Origin: Pseudomonas sp. LD120
GTDB lineage: Bacteria > Pseudomonadota > Gammaproteobacteria > Pseudomonadales > Pseudomonadaceae
Length of the DNA: 64,000 nt
Direction of reading: 5' to 3'
Assembly (NCBI RefSeq): GCF_009861525.1
Contig: NZ_WVHL01000005.1
Span: 1,302,001-1,366,000 of the forward strand
Numbering within the stretch: the first letter of the stretch is position 1; every line of letters starts with the position of its first letter. The translations under genes and the position numbers were made by a program. The notes beneath the pieces were generated by a model that saw nothing but the letters and a program-made list of their open reading frames with translations, had not been told where the DNA came from and searched no databases. This document shows, piece by piece, positions 7,922 to 16,693 of this stretch.

Positions 7922-8071
7922 ATGAACGCAGCGATGATCGATGACCTAGTTAAAAGCCTTGGACGCACTTACCCCGAAATGATTTCTTCCGGTATGTATC
8001 TTCTGTGCAGTTTTAAAACTACGCCGATCGTTCCCCCGTGTTTGAAGGGGAACGATCACAGGGCGTTTTAG
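7922..8071 (+). pseudogene. Short orphan frame, probable gene remnant
   Basis: A 49-codon frame (MNAAMIDDLVKSLGRTYPEM...) begins after GGGAGCAC at 7907-7914. Its first 25 residues look like a normal protein start, but the 3' half runs into the hairpin at 8026-8057 and overlaps the end of the gene on the other strand. I read it as the 5' end of a gene cut off when this accessory patch was assembled. No family recognised. Confidence 0.3.
8026..8057. terminator. Hairpin after the DUF3077-like gene
   Basis: GATCGTTCCCC and GGGGAACGATC form an 11-bp perfect stem around a 10-base loop, eleven bases beyond the stop of the minus-strand gene ending at 8068. No long T run follows on either strand, so it may be a weak terminator or an mRNA 3'-end stabiliser. 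Confidence 0.5.
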
Positions 8072-8343
8072 TTCAGGTACTGACTGCCACGAATCCGCCG
8101 CCCCAACACGTCCAGCAGATCACAACCATCGCGCAACAGAATGGCGCTGGCGTGGGCGATCTGTGTCAGGTCGGTGGCATCGGCGTGGCGGTTGTCCATG
8201 TGCACGATGCTTTCCATCAGTTGAGTCACCGCGAGGATGCGGTAGGCGGCGCTGGCATGCAGTTCGTCCAAAGGCGCGTGGGTGTCGATAAACAGGGTGG
8301 AAGTGGAGGATTCGTTGCTGGTTAGCGCGATACGGTCGGTCAT
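8068..8343 (-). CDS. DUF3077/DUF6124-like small protein
   Basis: A 91-residue acidic, largely helical protein (LFIDTHAPLDELHASAAYRILAVTQLMESI..., then ATDLTQIAHASAILLRDGCDLLDVLG) resembling a family abundant in Pseudomonas genomes as many short paralogues of unknown role. The ATG at 8341-8343 follows TTGGAG at seven bases. It lies alone between the accessory trp patch and the alginate terminator and is transcribed in the same direction as the alginate operon, but separated from it by a strong terminator. Confidence 0.6.
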   Translation of the reverse strand: MTDRIALTSNESSTSTLFIDTHAPLDELHASAAYRILAVTQLMESIVHMDNRHADATDLTQIAHASAILLRDGCDLLDVLGRRIRGSQYLN

Positions 8344-8557
8344 GGTGTGCTCCAAAAAACAGTGCTGGAAAACTGCGTTCCTGAGAAAACAACCGAGCCG
8401 TCAACCTCGATCACGAATGAGTCGTGACAGGCGCGAGGTTAGGGAGCGAGAAGAGGGCGGTCAACCCGAGATATGTAGCCTTAAACGACCTTTTGTATCC
8501 ACAGATGGCTGTTGATCTGGCTTGCCGCTTGAAGCTTGCCCCTTGCCGCTGCTTCTG

Positions 8558-8616
8558 AAAAAAATCCCCCTGTCCAAGCGCCTGCGGATAGGGGACGCAG
8601 GCACCTGGAAAGGGGG
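8558..8616 (-). terminator. Rho-independent terminator of the alginate operon
   Basis: On the minus strand CCCCCT and GCCTGCG pair with CGCAGGC and AGGGGG (8566-8616 overall), followed by GATTTTTTTTC. It lies about 70 bases past the algA stop. An 18-base direct repeat TGCCGCTTGAARCTTGCC flanks it at 8523-8540 and 8663-8680. Nothing else is seen in the 8344-8684 gap. Confidence 0.8.
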
Positions 8617-8684
8617 AACACAAAGGTCTTACCAACACGACTCCCTGCTTTTTCTTGCAGCATGCCGCTTGAAACTTGCCGCTG

Positions 8685-10136
8685 TTACTGAGCTATGGTT
8701 TTCACCGAGACGCCACGCTCCACCGGAGTAGAGCGGCCGTAGATATCTTCAAACCGCTCGATATCGTCCTCGCCCAAATAGCTGCCCGATTGCACTTCGA
8801 TGATCTCCAGCGGGATCTTGCCCGGGTTGCGCAAGCGGTGCACCGAGGCAATCGGAATGTAGGTGGACTGGTTCTCGCAGAGCAGGAATACGTTTTCGTC
8901 ACAGGTGACTTCGGCGGTGCCGCTGACCACGATCCAGTGTTCGGCGCGGTGGTGGTGCATCTGCAGGGACAGGCAGGCCCCCGGCTTGACCGAGATGTGC
9001 TTGACCTGGAAGCGTCCGCCCATGTCCACCGAGTCGTAGGAGCCCCACGGGCGGTAGACCTCGCAGTGGTTCTGGGTTTCGCTGCGGCCCTGTTCGTTGA
9101 GGGTGTTGACCATCTGTTTCACCCCTTGGACCTTGTCCTTGTGGGCAATCATCATGGCGTCCTTGGTTTCTACGACGACTATGTTTTCCAGGCCGATCAC
9201 CGACACCAGTTTGCCGTTGCCGTGGATCATGCAGTTGTGGCTGTCCTGAATCACCACATCGCCCTTGCTGACGTTGCCGTTGGCGTCCTTTTCATGCACG
9301 TCCCACAGCGACGACCAGCAGCCGACATCGCTCCAGCCGGCGCTCAGGGGCACCACGCAGGCGCGCTGGGTCTTTTCCATCACCGCGTAGTCGATGGAGT
9401 TGTCCGGGCAGCAGGCGAAGGTGGCTTCGTCGATGGTTACGGTGTCCGCGTCCTGCTGGCTGCGTTCCAGGGTCAAGAGGCAGGTGTCGTAGATGTCCGG
9501 GTCGTGTTTCTTCAGCTCTTCGAGGAAGCGGCTGGCGCGGAACAGGAACATCCCGCTGTTCCAGAAATAGCCGCCGGCCTGGACGAACTCGGTGGCGCGT
9601 TTTTCGTCGGGTTTTTCGACGAAGTGCGAGACCCGGCTGACCCCTTCCGGGAGCAGCGCATCGTTGGTGGACTTGATGTAGCCGTAGCCGGTTTCCGGCT
9701 TGGTCGCCGGGACGCCGAACAGCACCATTTCGCCACGCTCGGCGGCCACGGTGGCCAGGGCCAGGGCCCGTTGCAGGGCTTTCTGGTCGTCGAGGACGTG
9801 GTCGGCGGGCAGCACCAGCATCAGCTCGTCGCGGCCTTCGTTGACCAGCATCATCGCGGTCAGGGCCACGGCCGGGGCCGTATTGCGGCCGAAGGGCTCC
9901 ATGAGGATGCGTTGGGATTCGAGCTTACGCGCCGTCAGCTGTTCGTTGACGATGAAGCGGTGGTCCTTGTTGCAGACCACGATCGGGGTGTCCATGCCTT
10001 CGAACACCAGGCGCTCCAGGGTTTGCTGGAACAGGGTGTGTTCGCCGGTCAGGGCGAGGAACTGCTTGGGGAATTGCTTGCGCGAAAGCGGCCAAAGACG
10101 TGAGCCGCTACCACCTGACAAGATCACCGGAATCAT
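8685..10136 (-). CDS. algA: Bifunctional mannose-6-phosphate isomerase / GDP-mannose pyrophosphorylase
   Basis: The 483-residue enzyme catalyses steps 1 and 3 of GDP-mannose synthesis for alginate: fructose-6-P to mannose-6-P, and mannose-1-P plus GTP to GDP-mannose. The N-terminal nucleotidyltransferase has the signature GGSGSRLWPLSRKQFPKQ (8-25) and FVEKPDEK (172-179). The C-terminal type II isomerase cupin carries QMHHHRAEHW (392-401) with zinc-binding histidines. It is the last gene of the alginate operon and ends about 70 bases before the terminator. A 180-base gap containing a REP-like pair separates it from algF, so message stability or extra promoters may tune it separately. Confidence 0.97.
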   Translation of the reverse strand: MIPVILSGGSGSRLWPLSRKQFPKQFLALTGEHTLFQQTLERLVFEGMDTPIVVCNKDHRFIVNEQLTARKLESQRILMEPFGRNTAPAVALTAMMLVNEGRDELMLVLPADHVLDDQKALQRALALATVAAERGEMVLFGVPATKPETGYGYIKSTNDALLPEGVSRVSHFVEKPDEKRATEFVQAGGYFWNSGMFLFRASRFLEELKKHDPDIYDTCLLTLERSQQDADTVTIDEATFACCPDNSIDYAVMEKTQRACVVPLSAGWSDVGCWSSLWDVHEKDANGNVSKGDVVIQDSHNCMIHGNGKLVSVIGLENIVVVETKDAMMIAHKDKVQGVKQMVNTLNEQGRSETQNHCEVYRPWGSYDSVDMGGRFQVKHISVKPGACLSLQMHHHRAEHWIVVSGTAEVTCDENVFLLCENQSTYIPIASVHRLRNPGKIPLEIIEVQSGSYLGEDDIERFEDIYGRSTPVERGVSVKTIAQ

Positions 10137-10210
10137 GTTGTTACTCCTTCAAACATCGTATGGATTAGAGCTACTGCGTTCTGTCGTTTCACTCTTGTTT
10201 TTGTCTCGGT

Positions 10211-10310
10211 GTAGCCGTTGCCCAGGTACGAGGCTGCGATGGGCTGCGAAGCGGCCCCTGAGGGCGCTCCTGCGGACCGCGTCGCAGCCTCGGGCCTCGG
10301 CAGCGGCTAC
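10211..10310. repeat. Imperfect inverted repeat between algF and algA
   Basis: GTAGCCGTTGCC... and ...GGCAGCGGCTAC form the outer arms, with GAGGCTGCGA and TCGCAGCCTC inside. The same GTAGCCGCTGCCGCAGGCTGCGA core recurs at 19890-19931 and 21333-21453, making this a second REP family in the alginate region. Confidence 0.75.
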
Positions 10311-10315
10311 AGGTC

Positions 10316-10984
10316 TTAGCGGGTGGAGACGGGGCGCTTGACCCAGACTGGCGACAGGTTGCTGCCGTTGCCGGTGACGTAGAGCACCGCCGCTTCGCCG
10401 CGCTCCAGGGCTACGGGCTTGAGGCCGCTGACTTTTCTCTCGCCGTCATACAGGGCGAAGCTGACCTTCACCGGGTTGATTTCGCGTTCGCCGCGGCCTT
10501 TGGCGGCCACTGTCTTGATCACGTCGGTCTTGCCATCGGCGGTCTTCAGGCTCAGGGCCTGGTCGCTGAGGTTCTGCACTCGCACCAGGGATTTCTGTTT
10601 GTTCTTGAACGGTGGCTCTTCGATCAGTTGCGGCTGGCCGCTGGCGTTGTTGACCAGGGTGTAATAGTGCTCGGCGGCAAGATTCACCGGCACGCTCTGG
10701 CTGCCCACCTTGGCGGTGTAGTCGCCGCCGGGCATGAAGCTGAAGTCGCTGCTGGCCAGGGGCGCGACGTCGTTGACGTGGGTACTGCCGATGGTGGCGC
10801 TGACTTCGCCGTTGCTGGCGTTGTACAGGCGTACGAAGGTCGAGCCCTTGGGCGCGGTGGGGCCGTACAGCGCGGCGTCGCCACCGGCGAATACCGGGGC
10901 GGATAGCAGACTCAGGCCCGCGACCAATACGGCAGCTTTCAGGGATTTGGTAGCGAGACGGCGAGGAGTGGTAGTGAACGTCAT
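10316..10984 (-). CDS. algF: Alginate O-acetylation protein AlgF
   Basis: The 222-residue periplasmic protein has an N-terminal signal peptide (LKAAVLVAGLSLLSAPVFAGG). It works with AlgI, AlgJ and AlgX to add O-acetyl groups to polymannuronate; its own catalytic role is not clear in the family. The body is beta-rich with conserved stretches such as GSTFVRLYNA and EERGEAAVLYVTG-like C terminus. It lies 15 bases downstream of algJ, in the usual algI-J-F order. Confidence 0.93.
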   Translation of the reverse strand: MTFTTTPRRLATKSLKAAVLVAGLSLLSAPVFAGGDAALYGPTAPKGSTFVRLYNASNGEVSATIGSTHVNDVAPLASSDFSFMPGGDYTAKVGSQSVPVNLAAEHYYTLVNNASGQPQLIEEPPFKNKQKSLVRVQNLSDQALSLKTADGKTDVIKTVAAKGRGEREINPVKVSFALYDGERKVSGLKPVALERGEAAVLYVTGNGSNLSPVWVKRPVSTR

Positions 10985-10999
10985 GAGTGTTACCTCTTT

Positions 11000-12322
11000 T
11001 TAGTTTTGCGCCCGATCGGGCGTCTCGGATTTCGGAGTGTTGCTGGCTAGGTTGTGCTGGCCGGCCTGGGTAGAGGCTGCTGCGCTCGGCAATCTGGGGT
11101 TAAAAACAGGCTCGGATTGCTCGTTTACAGCTCGTAAACTCCGCGTCCTCGCCTGTTCTTGCCTTGTCTTGCCTTCGCTCGCGACGCTGCTACCCGGTCC
11201 GGCTTGAGCACCGGCTTGCTTGAGTTCGGCGACCCACTGCGGGTCGGCGTCGCCGATTTCGTTGTTCACAGGCAGATAGCGTTCAGGGAATTCCCAGATC
11301 AGCACCTGGGGCGGGTGGTGCTTGAAGTCGTCGCTTTTCAGGTAGCTGAGCATCGGCAGGATCGGCCCGTGGCCGTCTTCGGCGTAGCTCAGCACGTCGC
11401 TGTGCAGGGCCTGTTTCAGGGCGCCGACGAAGTTCCAGTTGGGGTTGGCGCTGTAGCTGGTACCCACCAGGGTCACTGGCACTTCGTGGTCGGCGAACAG
11501 TGCATCGTCGGCGGCCGGTGGTTCCTCGCTGGCGCGGGTCACGCGCTTTTGCAGCGGTTCTGCGGCGGGCATCAGGTTGTCGAACAGCGGGTCCAGGGGC
11601 AGGAAGCGGCGCAGGTCGCCCTGGTGCTTCACCGTCTCTTGGGTCTCGGTGACGAAGCGTTGTGGCGGGCCGCTGAGCGGGGTCTTGCTGGCGATGCTTT
11701 GCGCCAGTTGCCGGGCGGCGACTTCGGCGCCGGCCGGGGTCCAGTGGGTGTCAGTGCGCAGGAACACGGGCTGGCCCTGTCGCTTGGCCTGTTGCAGGGG
11801 GGCCAGCAGGTCGGGGGCGAGAATCTTGTCGGCGGCGACCCGGGCGTGGAAGTCCTGGTAGAGGTTGGCGTGGATGCGCGCCGGGCGTACTTGGTCCAGG
11901 TGTTCCGGGTACAGCCGGGCCTTGGCCGGAACGATGGCCATGACCAGCTTCACCCCGTGCGCCTTCAAGGTCTGGCGCACGCCTTGCACCAGGGCGTAGT
12001 TGCCTTGCAGGTTGAGTTCCTCGTTGACCACCGGGTTGAACTCTTCATCGCTGTACAGCCACTGGTCGCGGCCCAGCACCACCCCGGGGCGGCCTTCGTT
12101 GAACAGCGTGAAGTCCAGTGCGGCCCACAGGTTGGTGCCCAGGCGCTTGATCGGGAACTGGTCGTCGTAGTGGGTTTCCACCGCCTTGGCCCAGCGCCCG
12201 TTGAGCACGCTGGCGTCGTTGTCGGTACTGAAGCCGAAGAAGCTGCGCACCGACCACAGCCCGAGGACCGCCAGGGTCACCAGGAACAGGGCGATGTAGA
12301 ACACACGTAATGAGCGGGTCAT
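11000..12322 (-). CDS. algJ: Alginate O-acetyltransferase AlgJ, with a repeat-encoded C-terminal tail
   Basis: AlgJ is a membrane-anchored periplasmic SGNH-like O-acetyltransferase. Its DxH motif is seen in RTDTHWTPAGAE and the Ser block in TLVGTSYSANPNWNF; a single N-terminal anchor (VFYIALFLVTLAVLGLWSV) precedes the domain. The family is about 390 residues; this product is 440. After the normal ending (QWVAELKQAGAQA, about residue 374) there is a 66-residue Ser/Arg/Gln-rich tail encoded by a palindromic repeat element at about 11101-11210. Enzyme activity should be retained because the domain is complete. Confidence 0.93.
   Translation of the reverse strand: MTRSLRVFYIALFLVTLAVLGLWSVRSFFGFSTDNDASVLNGRWAKAVETHYDDQFPIKRLGTNLWAALDFTLFNEGRPGVVLGRDQWLYSDEEFNPVVNEELNLQGNYALVQGVRQTLKAHGVKLVMAIVPAKARLYPEHLDQVRPARIHANLYQDFHARVAADKILAPDLLAPLQQAKRQGQPVFLRTDTHWTPAGAEVAARQLAQSIASKTPLSGPPQRFVTETQETVKHQGDLRRFLPLDPLFDNLMPAAEPLQKRVTRASEEPPAADDALFADHEVPVTLVGTSYSANPNWNFVGALKQALHSDVLSYAEDGHGPILPMLSYLKSDDFKHHPPQVLIWEFPERYLPVNNEIGDADPQWVAELKQAGAQAGPGSSVASEGKTRQEQARTRSLRAVNEQSEPVFNPRLPSAAASTQAGQHNLASNTPKSETPDRAQN
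11101..11210. repeat. Palindromic intergenic-type repeat inside the 3' end of algJ
   Basis: Core GTTTAC-AGCTC-GTAAAC sits inside a larger imperfect palindrome with arms AAAACAGGC and GCCTGTTCTT, followed by CTTGTCTTGCCTTCGCTCGCGA. I recall this type of sequence as a dispersed repeat in Pseudomonas intergenic DNA. Here it is read through in frame as the last part of AlgJ. Confidence 0.65.
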
Positions 12323-12333
12323 GGGCAGATCCC

Positions 12334-13893
12334 TCAGAACTGGAAGTAAAGGAACGGCGAGAAGCTTTGCGCCGAGAGTTTGAGAATCGAGGCGATGAAC
12401 AGCAGCAGCACCAGGGCGCGCATCACGTAGCGCGACCAGTCGGCGCTCCAGTAGGCCGGTTGCACTTGGGCCTCGGTGCCGACGATGTAGCCCGGCTGGT
12501 GAACGCTGCCGGGGGTATCGCCGGGCACCGCCTTGATCAGGCCGGGCTGGGCGCTGGCCGGACCATCGGCCGGGGTGTCGGGCTTGGCCTTGGCCGGCGC
12601 CGGGTTGCGGTACAGGTCACGCAGGCCGAAGAACGCCAGGGTGGCGTAGGCCAGGACCAGGGTCGCCACTTGCAGGCCGGTGAGGCTGGCGCGGTTGAGT
12701 TCCGACAGCGACCAGTCGCCAACGCTGAACATCGCGCCGTACATGCGCCCGGCCACGTGCAGGTTCTCGGCGCGGAAGATCACCCAGCCCATCACCACCA
12801 GCAGGAAGGTCAGGGCCCAGCGGATCGGGTTCAGGCTGCGTGGGGTGGTGTTGATGCCCAGGGCCTTTTCGATGGCCAACCACAGGCCGTGCCAGGCGCC
12901 CCAGACGATGTAGGTGATGTTCGCACCGTGCCACAGGCCACCCAGGAGCATGGTCAGGAACAGGTTGCGGTAAGTCATCAACGTGCCTTTGCGGTTGCCG
13001 CCCAGGGTGATGTACAGGTAGTCGCGCAGCCAGGTGGACAGGCTGATGTGCCAGCGCCGCCAGAACTCGGTGATCGACTGGCTGATGTAGGGCTGCTTGA
13101 AGTTTTCCATGAAGCGAAAACCCATCATCAAGCCCAGGCCGATGGCCATGTCGCTGTAGCCGGAGAAGTCGAAATACAGCTGCGCGGTGTAGGCCAGGGC
13201 GCCGAGCCAGGCATCGCCCGTGGTGGGGGTTTGCAGGGCGAAGCAATGGTCGGCGACCACCGCCAGGGTGTCGGCGATGAACACCTTCTTGATGAAGCCC
13301 TGCATGAAGCGGGTGCAGCCTTCGGAGAACTTGTCCAGGGTGTGGGTGCGGTGGTTGAACTGCTCCGCCAGGTCGCGAAAGCGCAGGACCGGGCCGGCGA
13401 TCAGGTGCGGGAAGATCGCCACGAACGCCGCAAAGTCGATGAGGTTGCGGGTGGCCGGGGTGTCACCGCGGTAGACGTCGATGATGTAGCTGATGGACTC
13501 GAAGATGTAGAACGAGATGCCGATCGGCAACAGGATGTGGGTCAGGATGAACGGCTCAAGCCCCATGGAGGTCATGATCGCGTTGATGCTGTCGACGCCG
13601 AAGTTGGCGTACTTGAAGTAGCCGAGGATGCACAGGTCGACGCCGACGCCGAGCAGCAGCCAGCGTTGGGCCGGCTTGGTGCGGACCCCGGCGGCGCCGA
13701 CTTTCAGGCCGATCCAGTAGTTCCACAGGGTGACCCCGGCGAACAGCGCCAGGAAGTCCACTCGCCACCAGGCGTAGAACACATAGCTGGCCATCAGTAG
13801 CAGCAAGTTGCGATAGCGTTGCCCGCTCAAGTAGTACAAGCCGAGAAAGATCGGCAGGAACAGGAACAGGAACACATTGGACGAGAAAACCAT
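12334..13893 (-). CDS. algI: Alginate O-acetyltransferase, MBOAT family
   Basis: The 519-residue polytopic inner-membrane protein moves acetyl groups from a cytoplasmic donor across the membrane to AlgJ/AlgX. The MBOAT catalytic histidine is H322 in LGGLWHGANITYIVWGAWHG (317-336), at the same number as in P. aeruginosa AlgI, and SEFWRRWHISLSTWLRDYLY-like family sequence precedes it (274-293). About ten hydrophobic spans are visible. The last cytoplasmic loop is Pro/Ala-rich (NPAPAKAKPDTPADGPASAQ), which looks like a species-specific linker. It starts at an ATG preceded by GGAGAG and lies 11 bases before algJ. Confidence 0.96.
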   Translation of the reverse strand: MVFSSNVFLFLFLPIFLGLYYLSGQRYRNLLLLMASYVFYAWWRVDFLALFAGVTLWNYWIGLKVGAAGVRTKPAQRWLLLGVGVDLCILGYFKYANFGVDSINAIMTSMGLEPFILTHILLPIGISFYIFESISYIIDVYRGDTPATRNLIDFAAFVAIFPHLIAGPVLRFRDLAEQFNHRTHTLDKFSEGCTRFMQGFIKKVFIADTLAVVADHCFALQTPTTGDAWLGALAYTAQLYFDFSGYSDMAIGLGLMMGFRFMENFKQPYISQSITEFWRRWHISLSTWLRDYLYITLGGNRKGTLMTYRNLFLTMLLGGLWHGANITYIVWGAWHGLWLAIEKALGINTTPRSLNPIRWALTFLLVVMGWVIFRAENLHVAGRMYGAMFSVGDWSLSELNRASLTGLQVATLVLAYATLAFFGLRDLYRNPAPAKAKPDTPADGPASAQPGLIKAVPGDTPGSVHQPGYIVGTEAQVQPAYWSADWSRYVMRALVLLLFIASILKLSAQSFSPFLYFQF

Positions 13894-13990
13894 CCCGATC
13901 TCTCCATGTTTAACTCATAGTCAGAGGCCGCAGCCCCCCCAAACCCCCCCATGAAAAACGGGGAGGCGGTATTGCCTGTAGTGCGTCTTC

Positions 13991-14074
13991 TGTAGGAGCC
14001 GGCTTGCCGGCGAAGGCGGCCTTGGATGTGAAGCCGTTCTTGAGGGCCTCTTCGCTGGCAAGCCAGCTCCTACA
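13991..14074. repeat. REP inverted pair between algL and algI
   Basis: TGTAGGAGCCGGCTTGCCGGCGAAGG (13991) and CTTCGCTGGCAAGCCAGCTCCTACA (14050-14074) form a BIME in the 204-base algL-algI gap, splitting the operon into an early polymerisation/export block and a late acetylation block. Confidence 0.85.
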
Positions 14075-14097
14075 AAGGGGTGTTGCAACGATTCGAA

Positions 14098-15213
14098 TCA
14101 GGAACCCTTGTCATGGGCCGGGTCGTAGACCTTGGTCAGGTCGCCCCCCAGGCGGAAGGTCTTGAACGGCTGCATCTGGTGCTTGCGCGCAAGTACCTCC
14201 GGGGCACAGGTGTAGAGGCTGCAGTAGGGTTCCAGCCAGGCGAACTTGGAATCGACCTTGAGGTCGGTCATGTCCTGCTGCTGGCCGTTCTTCTGCTCGA
14301 AAAGCTCCGGGTCTTTCACCCCAGCCAGCACTCGGTCACCCAAGCGCTTGAGCGCGCTGTTGTTCTCCTGGCGCAGGTCGACGCCGTTGACCTGGGCGAA
14401 GCTGGCGATCATCGCCAAGGGCGGCAGGGCGTAGTTGTGGTAGGCCAGGGCCCGTTGCTGGCGTTTGAGTTCGTTGGGCAAGAAGCCGTCGGCGTCGACC
14501 TGGTTGGCGCCGACCTTGTATTCCTTGACCGCCCAGTCGAACAGGTCGCGGCGGTTGGTGGCCACGGCAGTGGCCATCACCGACCAGGCGGCCCAGTAGG
14601 AGTGGTTGTTGGTTTTTTCCAGGGGCAGGTCGTCCCAGTCGCTGACCACCTGGTCGGCCATCTTGCTGAACCAGGCCTCGATCTTCTGTGCCTGTTCCTG
14701 GTGGCTGGCCAGCGGGTGGGAGTCGGAGAACTTCAGCCGCAGGTAGGCCGAGGCCATGCTGCCCAGGGCCCATTTGCGCATCGACTTGCCGGTGTGGTTG
14801 AAGTCCTTGGACATCAGCGCGTCGGCCTGGGCCCAGGCGCTGAGCCAGGCGAGGGTGCAGTCCAACTGCTCCGGGCGGCCGTCGCGCATGAACTGCATGA
14901 CCCGCTTGCTGGTGCCGCGCTCGATCTTGGTGATGTCCGCGGTGGTGTCGCGAAAGGCCTGTTCGGACTGCACGTTGAGCGTGGCCCGGGCCTTGTCCGA
15001 GCCTTCGTACTTGCTGCGAAACTGCAGGGCGCCGGTGTAGGGCGCCGGCATGGCGTCGCAGCCTTCGCTGTCGTCACCACTCTTGAATTTGTCCACCGGG
15101 GCGAAATAGCCCTGGGGCGGGCGCAGTGGCGCGGCGGCCTGGGCGCTGCCGGCGAGGATGGCCAGGCCCAGCAGGCTGGGCATCAGTAGCTGTTTCAAGG
15201 ATCTGCTTTGCAT
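14098..15213 (-). CDS. algL: Periplasmic alginate lyase
   Basis: A 371-residue poly(beta-D-mannuronate) lyase that clears stray alginate from the periplasm. It has a signal peptide (LLMPSLLGLAILAGSAQA), then the alpha/alpha-barrel domain with NNHSYWAAW (catalytic histidine) and WLEPYCSLY near the C terminus. I start it at the ATG at 15213, which has TGAGG six bases upstream; an ATG at 15225 overlaps the algX stop but lacks a ribosome site. It directly follows algX as in other alginate operons. Confidence 0.95.
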   Translation of the reverse strand: MQSRSLKQLLMPSLLGLAILAGSAQAAAPLRPPQGYFAPVDKFKSGDDSEGCDAMPAPYTGALQFRSKYEGSDKARATLNVQSEQAFRDTTADITKIERGTSKRVMQFMRDGRPEQLDCTLAWLSAWAQADALMSKDFNHTGKSMRKWALGSMASAYLRLKFSDSHPLASHQEQAQKIEAWFSKMADQVVSDWDDLPLEKTNNHSYWAAWSVMATAVATNRRDLFDWAVKEYKVGANQVDADGFLPNELKRQQRALAYHNYALPPLAMIASFAQVNGVDLRQENNSALKRLGDRVLAGVKDPELFEQKNGQQQDMTDLKVDSKFAWLEPYCSLYTCAPEVLARKHQMQPFKTFRLGGDLTKVYDPAHDKGS

Positions 15214-15221
15214 AGGAAACC

Positions 15222-16682
15222 TCATTGCCCGATCTGCGCGGTGCGTTGCTCGGCGCTCGGGAATACGTTGCGTTTGCAAATTTTTGCTTCGACCTTCTGC
15301 CCGTCGCTGCCCGCTTCCGGGCCCTGGATTTCGAGCGCCAGCAGGTTCTGCGAGGCCCAGTCTTCGTCGGTGCGCAGTTCGAAGGCGAAGCGTCCGTCGG
15401 TGTCGGCTGTTTCCGGTTTTTCGATCTTGATGTCTTCGTGGCGCCCGTTCATGTACCAGAGGGTGGCTTGCAGGGTTTTCACCGAAGGGTCGGCGAAGCG
15501 GATGTCGACCTGATGGCCGCTGTTGCGCAGGTCCAGGTTCTGGCGGTTGACCAGCAATTCGTTCTTGCCCGGCTTGAGGGTGGCGCTGGCGCTCAGCTGC
15601 GCAGCCTTGCCCGCGCAGCCGTTGTCCAGCAGGGCCATCATCTGCCGGTAGATGGTTTCCTGGTCTAGGCGGTACAGCGGCGAGAACTCCCAGATCAGGA
15701 TCTTCGGCGGGCTTTTCTGGAATTCGTCGCTGCCCAGGTACTGCAGCATCGAGCCTTCCAGGCCGCCGCCGGGGAAGGCGACGTTGAGAATGTCGGCGCC
15801 GATGGCTTCTTCCAGAAAGCCGGCAAAGTTGTAGTTCTTGCCGCTGTGGCTGGTGCCCACCAGGGTGATCTGCGGGTTGCCGGAGTCACCGAACAGGTCG
15901 CCGTCGCCGGCCTCGCCCTTGGGCTCGGTGGTGAACTGGTCCATGTACTGGATGGCGTAGCTGGTGCCGCACAGCTGGCCGGCCATGTTGTGCAGGGTGC
16001 CGGTCTTGCCCATGCGCCCGGACTTGTGAGTCTCGAATTCACGCCGGGGAATGTCGGCGAAGGCCGGCAGTTGCTTGACCTTGTCGGCGACGATCTTCGC
16101 CGTGCGTTGGGCGCCGTAAGGGGTCCAGTGCTGGTCGCCACGGAAGTAGAAGTCGTGGGCGGGCAGGGTGTCGGGCAGTTGTTCGTTGGTCAGCGGCGAC
16201 AGGTCCGGCACCACGTAGCCCATCTGCGCAAAGCGCCCGAGCATGGCCTGGTAGTTGTTCAGCGCTTTGTCGTAGTCGAAGCGGGCTTTCTCTGCCGGGT
16301 TGAGCTTGTTGCGGTTCACCAGGCCGCGAGTCGGTTGGTAGACCAGCACCAGTTCCACGCCCTTGCTCTTGAAGGCTTGGTGCAGTTGCTTGAGGCGGCG
16401 ATAGCCTTGCGGCGTGGTGTCAAATTCGGTGCGCAGGTCTTCCTGGGTACGGAACAGCCAGTCGCCCTGGGCTTGCACCAGGGTGGTGAAGTTCTGCTGG
16501 TAGCGGGTGGTGTAGTTCTTCGCATCATGGGCGGCCGGGCACAGGTTGCAGCACGGCTCAGCCTTGAAGCTGGGCGCGGCGCTCGGAGCGCTGGCCGTAT
16601 CGGCACGGGCGCCGGCGCTGGTGGCGAGTATCCCCGCGGTCAGGGCCGACAGGCCCAGGAGTTTGATCAGGTGTGGGTGCAT
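15222..16682 (-). CDS. algX: Alginate acetyltransferase and secretion-complex protein AlgX
   Basis: The 486-residue periplasmic protein has an N-terminal SGNH hydrolase-like domain, which puts the O-acetyl groups on the polymer, and a C-terminal carbohydrate-binding module. The signal peptide (LIKLLGLSALTAGILATSAGARA) is followed by DQHWTPYGAQ (the D-x-H pair) and TLVGTSHSGKNYNF (the serine block). Paired cysteines (EPCCNLCPA) are as expected. The start at 16682 has TTGAGGA upstream and overlaps the end of algG by no more than spacing distance. It is paralogous to AlgJ in its SGNH part. Confidence 0.95.
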   Translation of the reverse strand: MHPHLIKLLGLSALTAGILATSAGARADTASAPSAAPSFKAEPCCNLCPAAHDAKNYTTRYQQNFTTLVQAQGDWLFRTQEDLRTEFDTTPQGYRRLKQLHQAFKSKGVELVLVYQPTRGLVNRNKLNPAEKARFDYDKALNNYQAMLGRFAQMGYVVPDLSPLTNEQLPDTLPAHDFYFRGDQHWTPYGAQRTAKIVADKVKQLPAFADIPRREFETHKSGRMGKTGTLHNMAGQLCGTSYAIQYMDQFTTEPKGEAGDGDLFGDSGNPQITLVGTSHSGKNYNFAGFLEEAIGADILNVAFPGGGLEGSMLQYLGSDEFQKSPPKILIWEFSPLYRLDQETIYRQMMALLDNGCAGKAAQLSASATLKPGKNELLVNRQNLDLRNSGHQVDIRFADPSVKTLQATLWYMNGRHEDIKIEKPETADTDGRFAFELRTDEDWASQNLLALEIQGPEAGSDGQKVEAKICKRNVFPSAEQRTAQIGQ

Positions 16683-16693
16683 GCAAGTCATCC

